Assembly: GCA_964057225.1 (NCBI GenBank)
Contig: OZ059896.1
Span: 13,748,501-13,812,500, forward strand
DNA length: 64,000 bases
Direction: 5' to 3'
Origin: Auanema rhodensis
Lineage: Eukaryota; Nematoda; Chromadorea; Rhabditida; Rhabditidae
Shown here: positions 23,730 through 34,576 of the stretch, piece by piece
Numbering within the stretch: position 1 is the stretch's first letter
Layout: every line of letters begins with the position of its first letter
Notes under the pieces: model-generated
Databases searched by the model: none
What the model was told of the DNA's origin: nothing
The model's input: the letters and a program-made list of their open reading frames with translations, nothing else
Translations under genes and position numbers: made by a program

Positions 23730-24243
23730 TCAAATTACTAACTTTTCCAACATAATAGGGACAGTACAATAATCATCAGAACAGATGCAATTAAAGAGAG
23801 AAAACTGAAAGAATAAAGTCTTGATCAAGATTATACACTTACTTCGCTTCCAGAAAGAAATTCTCCTGTTGTGCATGGAAACAATTGAGTTTCTAACGAT
23901 GAATTATAATCTGCACATGATGATACGAGGCGATATTTGTATCCAGATTGAAGCTGAAAGTAATACGAATTCTACTATTTTTCTTTAAGAGTTGAAGATC
24001 ATACTAGACTCAGTTGGCATACACTGCCATCACAATCTGATTCTGTGTTTTCCAAAGCCCACAAGCCGTAATTGAATTTATATATAAATCTGAGAAGAAG
24101 CCAAGATTTAAGATAAATTGTTGTTTTTGATACCTGGCACATAGTGAAGAGAAGCTCATATGAACTAGAGGAATTAGAAAAGCAACCGCTCGCATTAAGG
24201 GAAACATTAAAATTAAAGTTAAGATTTCGATTTCAATGCTCAT
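23730..24243 (-). CDS. Small secreted cysteine-containing protein, unrecognised
   Basis: The minus strand reads from ATG at 24241-24243 through three introns to TGA at 23730-23732. The N-terminus is hydrophobic (LILMFPLMRAVAFLIPLVHM), consistent with a signal peptide. The remaining 90 or so residues carry scattered cysteines (SDCDGSVCQL, SSCADYN, FPCTTGE, NCICSDDYC). The closing CxCxxxxC cluster resembles the end of nematode three-finger or ET-type secreted modules, but the match is too weak to name a family. It is convergent with the Nudix gene and could be secreted or membrane-attached. Confidence 0.55.
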
Positions 24244-24946
24244 AAGTATGCTAATTAGATTACTTTGATAAGAAATAAATTGATAATTTGTAGTGATAAA
24301 TAAAATTTTAATTTAATTTAACTTGTCTTTAACATTGTTTTCTATATAACACGCTACAATATAGTGGTAGATAGCTTATCCCTAGTAGTCATCTAAAAAT
24401 ATGGTCTTATATATGTACATATAGCTATGCGATCATCTGCATCTGTTTTTCAAACATATCGATTTTAAAAAAATTTATAGCTTATAATATACATATCACA
24501 TATGATTCGTCATGATACTAAGCTAAGTGTATCAGATCTCAACAATAAGCTTTAGGATAGAACTTCATCGTGTTCATCATTTGACATAATATATCACTAT
24601 GATTCCAACCAATGAAGAGGATAAACCTGAAAACAAAACGTAAAGTTTCTATATTTTAGCTTTTAGACAACTGTAAATTAGTTTTTCTTTCATTATCCAA
24701 AAAAAAGGTTCAATAAAATATAAGTTGGAACAATGAACGAGCACTTTTATTGCTTCGATGATCCGTCTTGTTTGTCCACACTATTATTCCTCATTATTCG
24801 GTCTGTATACCGTTGACCAAACAGGATCATCCTTTTTCGTTTTTCATTTTGATCATGAGATATATATATATTTGGATAGATAGTATAAACCATATCGTGA
24901 TTACCAGATTCAATAAAACCTTCCCTGTAATATTGAATTCTTCAGA
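24244..24946. other. Divergent intergenic region
   Basis: About 700 bp, very AT-rich, between divergent genes. I see no coding or RNA gene. CTTCAG at 24940-24945 directly precedes the next start and could be a trans-splice acceptor. Confidence 0.5.
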
Positions 24947-27900
24947 ATGCAACTAGAGAATTATTCCAAATGTATGGTTCAACCACCCATAACGAAGGTT
25001 TGTTTTTATTGCTTTTCTTAAACTTAATGTCGTTTTTTTTAGATACACACGGAAAGTTCGAATGAAATTAATAATAATGTGAGTTTTAAGGAAAATATTT
25101 TTTTTAACACGATTCTTAGAATATTAACATATCGGTTTCCCCTACATCTAATGAGTTAGATCAGAGTAAACGGTCTTCATCGTTTTTTTTTAACTCGGAA
25201 GTCATAACGAACTGTACTTCAATGAAATTCGACCAACATTATTGTATTAATCATTGTAAACAACGTTCGCTAAGGTATTTAAGTTTATATCATTAACTAG
25301 TGAAAACACGGTAAAATAGTTTGATATATGCTCGAGAAGATCCGATTAAAGTTGAAGAAAGGCGTAAATGGCTAGGAAGTCTTCTAGCTGAAATCTATGA
25401 TGAACCATCGTCTGATAGGTTATATATCATACTAGAAAAATTATTAAGAAAGTATGTTTAGAGACGTATCTGATAGTTTAACTGATACTTCTACTTTATC
25501 TGATCAAGAAGCAAAAAGACGCAAACTAACAAAAGAATTACTTCAACGTATAAGTCAGTTACATAGTTAAAGAAGTTCTTCGTGACACTTCAAAAATATT
25601 TAGATATTCAGTTAATCAGAGAAGAGAGGGACTCGTTGGAAACTGAATTAGAATTATGTAATCAACGACTACTACGGGCTGTACGTCAAAAAGCTCATCA
25701 AGCGTCAAAATTGAATACAAGATGCGCTGTCGTTACCGCAATTCTGCAAGCTTTATCGTCGAAGACAAGTATGTTTCGCCGATTTTTTAATGTTCTATTA
25801 TGAGATTTAACTATTAAGTATGTTGTGCTAATGAGATAGGCATTTACGCTTACTAAACAGCTAAACGAAAGACATTTTTTCTTTAGCAATCTATAACAGA
25901 GATGTCTTTTGGCAGTATTGAAGAGACAGAAATGTCACAACAGATGGCTTTTTTTGAAAAATAAATAAAAGTTCCTCAACCAAATAAAATAATAATCTTT
26001 GAGAAAAAAAGTTATGGATGCTATCCCTGTACTTTAAGGGTAATTCAAACCAATTTAGATTGAAACTTTGTATAAAATAATATAATGAAGAAAAAGAGAA
26101 GAAAGAAAAGAAGATACTCAAGTATTAAAATGAAACTTTATATCTTAAGGGTCTCTATTCCTCTCTTAAAAAAGATAAAACACTTCTAAACAAAGGAAAA
26201 TCAATACGATGCACACTGCTTACTCCCATATTCATAGTAGAGCACATTGCCTTTTTTCTTCTTTGCCTCTACCTTAATCAAAAGCTATTTTTCGATTTAT
26301 GAGCAAAATTTTATATGTTTTTATTCATTTATTCATTTTCTTTTTTTATATATGAAACTTGTTTGTATTGTATACTAGCATATCTACTCAACTTCAGAAA
26401 TTATTTCCATACAGAGCATAGCTACATAGTTGTATCTATGCTTATTGAATTCTACATGTCGTTCAGCTTTGTTTTTCATCCGAGTGTCTAGAGATCAGCT
26501 GCTTTTATTTCTAGTCGAGCCAAAAAAAGAGCATGAGAAAAAATAAGAAAGGAGCAGCTACGACGTTTTACTTTACCAAGAAGAAGAAGGGCGAAATGGG
26601 AGGAGACAAGACTTCAAGAGTTTGTCTTTCGATCTCAACCTCAGTCCTTGTTCAGCTTGCGGATTGAACCTTTTTTCAAGTTTGCATTCAGAATTTTCTG
26701 CTTTTAGTATTTAAATTATTCGCATGACACTATATCTTGCTCCTTATTGCAAGCCTCTCGCATATTAGGTCCGTTTGTTTTTCATGTTATTGTGACCCAT
26801 GTTCAAATGGGTTTCCACATGTTTTCTTCTTTCCACTTTTTTTTATGATCATAGATGAAGAAAAAGGCTCCTTTTACTCACTGAAATGTTTATGCAACGA
26901 ATGAAAATTGATATTACTTCTGATGCATTCTTTTGATATTTCATCATCTCGAACGATATTTCTGAAGCTTTTTTTCTATTCATGTCATATTCTCATGTAA
27001 AGCTGCAAGAGGTTCAGAACATTGAAATCTGCTCGTATTGCGCTTCAAAAGGACCTCGTTCGCTTCTCTCGTTTTATTAGAAAAATTTCTCTCCATTCTT
27101 TACGTACATTTATTTTATGAAATCATAATGGAAATGTTTAGAAATGGCTTGAAGCGTTAGAATTTCATTGGTTGACCAAAAATGACTTTCAACTTTCCAT
27201 CAACTTCCAATATTCAAAATAGTATTCAAACATTCATTTCTTCACGTTGGTAACCTGTTCACATACTCAAATAATCATTAGTCAAAAATAAAAATATACT
27301 TTACATTTCTTAGCACCTCTTACTTATACTAGATGCTTCAGGTCTCGATTCGCGCCTCAAATTTAGTACGGAGCCTATGAAAGGAGAAAATGGAATGAAA
27401 GAATGGACAGAAGCTATGAAAGCTGTAGCTAGGTTACCGGGAGGGATTCCGGATTATTTTAGACTAAAAGTAGGTGAATTTAGTAATGTACAAACCAGCG
27501 AATTTCATTTCAGTTATGGAAAACATTAGCTGAAAATCATGTGCAATCAGCTGGCATTAACTGGAAAGAGGTTCAGAATTCATCTTTCTGTGACCGCTTA
27601 CAAGATAATGATGAATTGATTCATTCCCAAATTATAAAGGTTATTATAAGTAAAAAGAAAATATTAATGAAAGATTTACAGGATTTGCATAGAACTGGAT
27701 GGGAAGGATTCCAAGAAGAGAAAAAGCTGAAACAACTTCTTCTAGCATTCGCTCGGTAAATATTTTTGGTAACAGTACTCTATCAAATAAACATCTCAAT
27801 CTTAGTTATAATAAATCAATTGGATATTGTCAAGGTTTTAATATTATTGGAGCTTTAATACTACAAGTGGTTGACTACGATATTCCCGATGCACTTAAGG

Positions 27901-29662
27901 TTTGATTAACGGAATTATGATGTTAAATTAAGTTGCTATCAATATCAGATTTTCATATTTTTAATCGAACAAGTTATACCAACTGGGTACTTTGACCAAT
28001 CTTTGCGAGCTTTATCTGTTGACATGTCTGTTTTAAAAGATTTGCTACATCAACGATTACCAAAAACAATGCAACATTTGGAGAATCTGCAGCACACATC
28101 AGGTTATTTTTTTACGAAAAGCGACATTATTTACTCTGGTTATATTAGGGAATGACTACGAGCCTGCTTTGACCAATGTCTTCTCTATGCATTGGCTGCT
28201 TACTCTTTTTGCTACTTGTCTTCCTCGAAAAATTGTTTATCGAATATGGGACGCTGTTATGCTCGAGGGTTCTGAAGTTCTGCTACGCACAGCTTTAGCT
28301 ATTTGGGCAAAAATCAGCAAGTAAGTTCGAGAAAGTACAAATATTCAAAACTCTAATGTTGCTCACACACGTCTAGTCAGTTCAAACAGTTAGAAATGGA
28401 GATAAATAAAAAAAGGAAAATATATTGAGAAAAATATGAAAACTTAGATTGATAAAGATATTTCTTTTCTAAATTGCAGTGGAACCAACCAAGGGTAACG
28501 CTAAAATTAAAATAAAGTTTTTTTTTTGAAGATCCATGTACACGTGCGTGTAATATTCAAAATTTTATGTTAAAAGATTTTCTCTTTTCGTATTAAAAAG
28601 TATTTTCAGGAAAATTCTAACAACTACAAGCGCAGATCAGTTTTATGATTTAATGGAAAAATTGAGTGTTCAATTGGCAGAAATGAGTGACACAGACCAA
28701 GATAATCTCATTATGGTATTTCCACATATATCACAATCTTTATGATTATATCTCTAAGGTCGTATATACAATGGAACCTTTCCCATATCCAGGGTTGAAC
28801 GAGTTACGCGAGAAATATACTTGGAACATTCAACCTTTATCTACAACTTTCAAACTTTTTCAAAAAAGTGTATCCAACATTCTTCACGACGAATCTGAAT
28901 CAGATTCGACCGTATCATGTTCACCCTGCCAAGGCAATTCTTATGGTTTTCTAGTATAAAATAAACTGTTTATAGGATCAGGAACAGATACCGAGAACAA
29001 ATGCAAAAAAACTGACATTCAACAGTTACAGGCTCAGTATCGGAAGCTGTTAAATAGACAACGACAAGCTTCTGTGATTTTGAAATGTAATTCAGAGTAT
29101 ATTCCCACGAACTTTCTCACAATTCTATTTTAAGCTGCTTTTGTGAACGCACAGAACAAACTTTCTAATAATAGCGTAAACTACTCAAATTTTTTAATCA
29201 ATAATAAGCCGGTCTTTAATCATTTGAGAATATCGAATAATTCAGAACTAAAAGAAAAAAAGTTTAAATCACTCAAAGAAAAAAAAACACTTTTTCTTTT
29301 AGTAAAACTACGTCACCGACGTTAGCTTCGGGGGCAATCGCACTTACACCAACTATGGTCCAACCAATGGAAGCAGACTTGCGATCGGCAGGCTCAAGCC
29401 CGCATTTGGGGTAACTGTTGTGTAATAGATAAAATGTCTTATCTTGATTATATAGGGAACAGAGAAGACATTTACAAGTAGACCCGAAAAATCCGCCTTT
29501 CAAGGTCACATTTACCTGCACTGACATAAAAACTAAATATATTATTTTCAGGAAACCATATTAGATAGGCAGTCCATGTTGAAAAAATCTAAAGCTTTGC
29601 TCAGGAGTTTCACAACCGAAGATACACCTATTTTATCAAACGTGCGGTCTTCTCATGCTTGA
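24947..29662 (+). CDS. TBC-domain Rab GTPase-activating protein (TBC1D30-like)
   Basis: Start MQLENYSKCMVQ follows a CTTCAG acceptor by one base; the stop is TGA at 29660-29662. The N-terminal part (24947-25768) is polar and ends in a helical, probably coiled-coil stretch (ERDSLETELELCNQRLL, then VVTAILQALSSK). After an unusually long intron (25769-27341) comes LDSRLKFSTEP and the TBC domain (about 27420-28800). Both catalytic fingers are present: the Arg finger in IIKDLHRTG and the Gln finger in SIGYCQGFN. LRALSVDMSVLKDLL, YEPALTNVFSMHWLL and PFPYPGLNELREKY track human TBC1D30, a Rab8 GAP linked to cilia. The C-terminal tail is polar and low-complexity. The target Rab is inferred, not shown. 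Joining the two halves across the long intron is the least certain step. Confidence 0.85.
25769..27341 (+). other. 1.57 kb intron in the RabGAP gene
   Basis: The donor is AAGACAA/GTATGT and the acceptor TGCTTCAG, joining VVTAILQALSSKT to SLDSRLKFSTE in frame. It is about thirty times the usual intron length here and holds no convincing open frame. It may carry an internal promoter or regulatory elements. Confidence 0.6.
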
Positions 29663-29945
29663 ATTCACTTAACAGATGTTTTACGTATATAAAAAATAAA
29701 TATTTTGATGTTTCTCTAATGAACAAAATATCCAGCTAATCACGTCGACTAAATATGAAATTATGTTGTAATGTTATATAAATTTAAAATGTTTATAATA
29801 TTTTGGAGGGAGGATGGATTTAATTAATTAAGAGACTATGTATTGTATCACATTCATAAATTATGGTGTACAAATAGAACGTATAAGACAGTTTCTACTG
29901 AAATAAATTAAAACACAACAAGGACCCATAAGTGGAGGATAAGAT

Positions 29946-30319
29946 TTAAGCGCGGCTTCTTGTGAATTTTCCCCAGATGTGCAAGACGAATACTGAAGCG
30001 ATGAAAACTAAGCTCATAACAAGAACTGGGACAGGTCCGATCTTAAGTCCAGTAGAATCTTCAGTGTAGAAACGCCACATGCCTCCTTGGCTTCCACTAG
30101 CACGAGCTCTTCCAGAAGACTGGGCGGCTCCTTAAATGTTAAGAGATAATTAATTATTTCAAATCAAAACACGTTAACTTTGTTAGAAACTTCCATAGGG
30201 AAACAAAACTCAATTGTTTGTTTGATTTAATTAAATATTAAAAGAAACAAACCTCCAGAGCGTCTCTGTTTCAGCTGAGTTCCAGCGCTTGGGCGAGGGC
30301 TACGGCCAGTGTCAGACAT
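29946..30319 (-). CDS. sec-61.B: Sec61 complex beta subunit
   Basis: Two exons on the minus strand, with an intron at about 30133-30252. The protein starts [20 protein letters not shown] and continues [20 protein letters not shown]. It ends in one tail-anchor segment ([20 protein letters not shown]) and a short basic tail. This is the full, small length expected for Sec61-beta, a tail-anchored subunit of the ER protein-conducting channel. The TAA is at 29946-29948. It is convergent with the RabGAP gene and divergent from TRAP-gamma. Confidence 0.97.
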
Positions 30320-30980
30320 TATTACTAAATATTATTAAAAGTAAATTTATATAGTTATACTTGAACATAGATATAGCAAAATAATATAGAAAATAACAAA
30401 GCCAAAAACGACAAGACTGTACTGGTAGTTCAAGAAAAACAAAAATCAGAGGAGACAAAGACCCCACTGATATATCTCGGCCACGATGGTAAAAGAGACA
30501 GCATGAAAACGCTTGTACGTAGAATAGATGCGTACTGTACGTCTCTGGCAGACATCCAATCTCTTTGCAGTTCGACTGTTCAGCGTCCCTGCATTCGCAG
30601 GCTGACACGACTCATTGCAGTTCGGTAGGGCTGCCGCGCAGTTTGATGTTAGGCCAAGCCACGCCCTTTGTGTGCATTCTTGGCTAACGTTACCTTTGCA
30701 AGGGAACACTGCACTATACTCTGCTATAGTGGCGATTATGCGCTGGATCTTAGTCGGTCTTGAGTAAGAATCATGAAGTTCCATATATTCATTACTAGCT
30801 TTTCCATTTCAGCGTCAAGTTTTTCTATTTAGTTAAAGACCTTTGCATTGCATCACAATTACTTAGATATTAAAATATTTTTGTTCCAATTTTTGTAGCT
30901 CGATCCATGTTATGAAGTCTCTTATCTCAGATATTTTATTTTTTTATTTCGATTTTTTAGACTAAACATATTTATTCACT
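30320..30980. promoter_or_regulatory. Shared intergenic region of two translocon genes
   Basis: 661 bp between the divergent starts of Sec61-beta and TRAP-gamma. It includes a less AT-rich block (about 30530-30740) unlike the surrounding DNA, plausibly a bidirectional promoter. Overlapping minus-strand frames at 30312-30784 are Cys- and Ser-rich by composition and match nothing I know, so I do not call them genes. Confidence 0.5.
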
Positions 30981-31679
30981 ATGGGTAAATTCACCAAGGA
31001 AGAGGAAGTTCTTCTCTCTAGCTATTCTTCTGGAAATACCGCTAAGAGCAATGCTCTTTTCTACATCAATGCTGCTGTAATCTCTGTTGCTCCAATCTAC
31101 CTCTTTTACGGTGTTCACCAAATGGAGGTTTGTATAAGTTAAAGTATATGTGACTTATCTCCTGTTTTAGATTGCTGATTCATGGATTGTTTGGGTCATC
31201 TCTGCCGCTGCTTCCATCTACCTCCTCACCATGGCTTGCAAGAATCAGAAGAGACTTTTGAAGGATTCGTAAGTATTTCTATAGCTTAATTTTTTTGTAT
31301 CATCAGCACACAACTTATCGATAATTATATATTATTGTAGCATCATGACCAAGAGAAGCGTTGCTGTTGACCGTGAGATCAATCAAAGATACGGTAACGA
31401 TAAGAAAATGAGCACCAAGGAAAAGGAGGTGAGTACTGACTTGACCTAATTTCTTTCAAACTTACCATTCTTTAGGAACGCGCTCTTTACCGTAAAAACG
31501 AAGTTGCTGATTCAGAGGCTACTTATCTTTCTATCTTCTTCACCAACATTCTCTTCTTGACCATTCTCCTCTTCCTCGCATTCTTCCTTCTCTCCAACTT
31601 GGCTCCACTTTTCAACTCTCTTTTCTCTATTGTTGGAGCTGCCGGTCTTGTTGCTTTCCTATCCACAGCTAAGAACTAG
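30981..31679 (+). CDS. trap-3: Translocon-associated protein gamma subunit (SSR3/TRAP-gamma)
   Basis: Four exons from MGKFTKEEEVLLSSYSSGNT to TAG at 31677-31679. The protein has four hydrophobic segments: ALFYINAAVISVAPIYLFYG, ADSWIVWVISAAASIYLLTM, and two near the C-terminus (SIFFTNILFLTILLFLAFFL and SIVGAAGLVAFL). They flank a charged cytosolic loop with KDSIMTKRSVAVDREINQRY and KEKEERALYRKNEVADSEA. This matches TRAP-gamma in order and length. TRAP binds the Sec61 channel and ribosome and helps insert some secretory proteins. It pairs head-to-head with Sec61-beta. The symbol trap-3 is from memory of C. elegans naming. Confidence 0.95.
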
Positions 31680-31894
31680 ATATCTAAGTGTGTACTTCCT
31701 GTAAACGTGTTTGTTTATTTATATGGTAATAACGGGACCGTTGTTGTAGTTTGAGAACGATTAATTAATTATTACAGCTTTTATCAATATTTATTAAAAA
31801 CTGTTTTACAAAATAAAAAAGTCTCATAAAAAGGTGTGTTTTTCCTAAATACTTTGACATTTTGTAACGTTTCGATTTTCTTAATTTCAAAGCT

Positions 31895-31897
31895 CAG
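31895..31897 (+). promoter_or_regulatory. Possible spliced-leader acceptor of the Tudor gene
   Basis: AAAGCTCAG abuts the ATG at 31898. An AATAAA at about 31813, in the same 218 bp gap after TRAP-gamma, fits an operon intercistronic region. Confidence 0.45.
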
Positions 31898-34204
31898 ATG
31901 AGAATCGGCAGGCAATCCTCGAAGAGGCCAAAGTCTCCCATAACTGTTGTCTCAGACAAACAAATTTTAATGTGTAGAAATGGGATTATTGATAATACAA
32001 TGAAGGTAATTCTAGGTTGGCTAAAAAAAGCTGATTTATAATTATAGATAAATAGAATTCCTTTAATAAGGACTTCAGTTGTTGAATATTTGGGATTAGA
32101 ATCCCCATCGTGTATTTGGGTCCGGTTACCAAATCATATAACCCCAAACCTTGTGATAACTGATTTGTAATATTATTATTTCTGAAGAAATCACATGAGC
32201 ACGTTTACTTTATAGAAAATCTTTGACAAAGGTTACGGAAGAAATTCAAGAATTTGATTATTTTCTTGCACCTATTGAAGAAGGGGTTTTTGCCAGATGT
32301 CGAGTAATCAAGGTTATTTTTGTTTCTCTCACAATGATCGAACAAGATTGAACTTTGTAGAAAGAATCAAACACAATGAGGGTACTTGTTATGTTTATAG
32401 ATCACGGTGTTAAAGCTTGGATAGGAAGAAATGTTAGTATTGTTTATCAAATTTTACAACATCTTGATTAATTCAGGTCCTTGCTGAAATGCCTAGTGAC
32501 TTCTTGCCTTATCACCCTTGGCAAGCAATTTGTATTTCCATTCATGGTCTTAAAATGCAAGGAAATCCCGCTTTAGAAGCAAGAGTTGGTGGATTATGTA
32601 TATCTCTCTTTGAATATAGATATTTTATTAGATAACACCTAAATGGAACACAGAACATGCTCATATTTTAAGAGAAATTATGGGCTTTTTTAACTTTTTT
32701 AGAACAAAAACTATTTTCAGTAGTGAATACTGTAATGATTATCGTGAACCTAACAAGGTATGAATAATTCAATTTAGTTAGCATTATCAGCTATAAAGGT
32801 CGAACTCTTTGGATTACGTGGTGCTGACGATGAGATTGGAGTTTCTATCGCTCATATCTTCACTTCCAAACTTGGAAATCTTTTTGTAATTCCCATTAAT
32901 GTATTTGATGCTTCCACTGTACAATCTATTGATAATTGTGACCCTGAGGTATATTCGTCTTCTGTTTTATGACACTGTCCTTATAAGCACTTCAGAAGTG
33001 TGATGAGTCAAGCATTCCAATATTTCAAAAGGAATGGCCAGTTGACGATGATAATAGTGATGATGAGTTTATTGAACCAGTAGTAGATAACTGGTCGCTT
33101 TGGTGTCCTGAAAAAATACAAATCCCTCTGTTAACTCCAGAGTGGCTTTGCGAAAATGGGTTTGTAGCTATATATAATACTTTACGACTTTTTTTTTTTG
33201 AGTTATGCTTTTGGGTCTGAAGGAAAGAAGCAGTTCTTACTTTCCATCGAAGGTCAACATACGCAATCTCCATATGAATGGTATGGCAGGCCTATCAAAG
33301 CTAAAACTGAAAGTTGTCTTTCTTCGCGATCTTCTGATTTAAATTTGCATTTCAGGTAATAATACTAATAAGTTCGATAATATGAGTTTGATGTTGGAAG
33401 CCGATGAGTTTTTGAAATCTAAATCTGATATGTTGGACGTATTTTATTCCAAGAGTGCCAACAGACATCAAATGGACCGAACAGATATGTACGAATAAAC
33501 TTAATGTTTTTAGTTTATAAAATATATTTTTAGCTCTAAATGGCTGAAAAATGGTCTAGCTGTTTATGCTATATTTGGAACATCTGAAGAAAGAGCTCTT
33601 TATACTGGTGAATGGCAACGAGTTCAGGTAACATGGAACTTGAAAAAATTATTCAAGTTCTTATAAAATTCTTCAAGGTTGTATCTTGTGATGAATCTTC
33701 CTGTATTATTCGTTATTTGGATTCAGGAGGACGTGAGTTGGTTGTACCTAGTCAACTTTACAAAATTCACACGAGGTAAGTATATTTCTACTATTAGTAG
33801 ATGTCAGTTTTTTTATAGCCATTGTACCTACCCTCCATTATGTGGCCAGTTTTGTTTACAAGGATATAAAGATGTTGATCCCAAAGCTTATGAAACCAAA
33901 AAGAAGTGGTCAAAAGAGGCGATCAAAGCGTGGAATATTCTACTTCGAGTTGATCTTCCGGTCTCGGTAGAACATTTAGGTTTTATTTATATCGTTATAC
34001 ATTAATGTAAGAATTTCATTAGGAATGTTGAATGCTCCACAATTAAAAACTGGTGTAGTGCCATATGAGGAAAATCATGTTCTTTGTGCTAAGCGTGTAA
34101 GTATATCTGGCATTGATCTGGCTGTCGAATTGACCCAGATAGATGGTCCTGGGGGTGCTCTAATAGATGTTACAGCTCCAGTTACGTATTATCAAAATGT
34201 ATAG
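31898..34204 (+). CDS. Tudor-domain protein
   Basis: Starts MRIGRQSSKRPKSPITVVS; the stop is TAG at 34202-34204, with about twelve short introns. The first Tudor-type module (about 32220-32960) contains YFLAPIEEGVFARCRVI and VLVMFIDHGVKAWIGR, the aromatic and Asp-His-Gly positions of a Tudor barrel. A second, degenerate one lies at about 33540-33900 (WLKNGLAVYAIFGTSEER and then IIRYLDSGGRELVVPSQLY). An acidic linker (DDDNSDDEFIEPVVDNW) lies between them. Extended Tudor proteins bind methylarginine and are frequent in germ-granule and small-RNA pathways; I cannot say which family this is. It may be the second gene of an operon behind TRAP-gamma and converges on lov-1. Confidence 0.85.
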
Positions 34205-34576
34205 TTTTTTTCACATGCTCTTCAAGATTGATCGGGTTTTCTTCTTTATGTTATCATCGCTTTTAATATGAGATTACTTTAATGTACAGATCCATAGAAT
34301 TTTTTCCGTTTTTTTTAATGTGTTATATCGGGAATGTTCTCGATGCGTGGTTCCCATCTTCGTGCTTTCTTGTCCGCCTTTTCCAGCTTTCTATACCGAA
34401 GTGTTCGATAAAGAGCTAAATAAATCTGAAAATGTTTTCATAAATATCCTCATCGTTATTTTCTTTTTGCTTACTCCATGCACAAATTTACGGAATAAGG
34501 GAGATTCAGAATAGTTTTCTGGAAGTCCTACAGACACCTTATCCGATCTGCTGTGCAAGCCAAGTTCATGTTTTAT
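34205..34576. other. Convergent gap
   Basis: 372 bp between two converging stops, presumably 3' UTRs. A 64-codon open frame at 34320-34514 shows no recognisable protein. Confidence 0.5.

Noticed and set aside
30312-30784. Overlapping minus-strand open frames with several cysteines upstream of Sec61-beta
   Set aside because: They overlap each other and the Sec61-beta start, have no recognisable motif, and sit in what is better explained as a bidirectional promoter.
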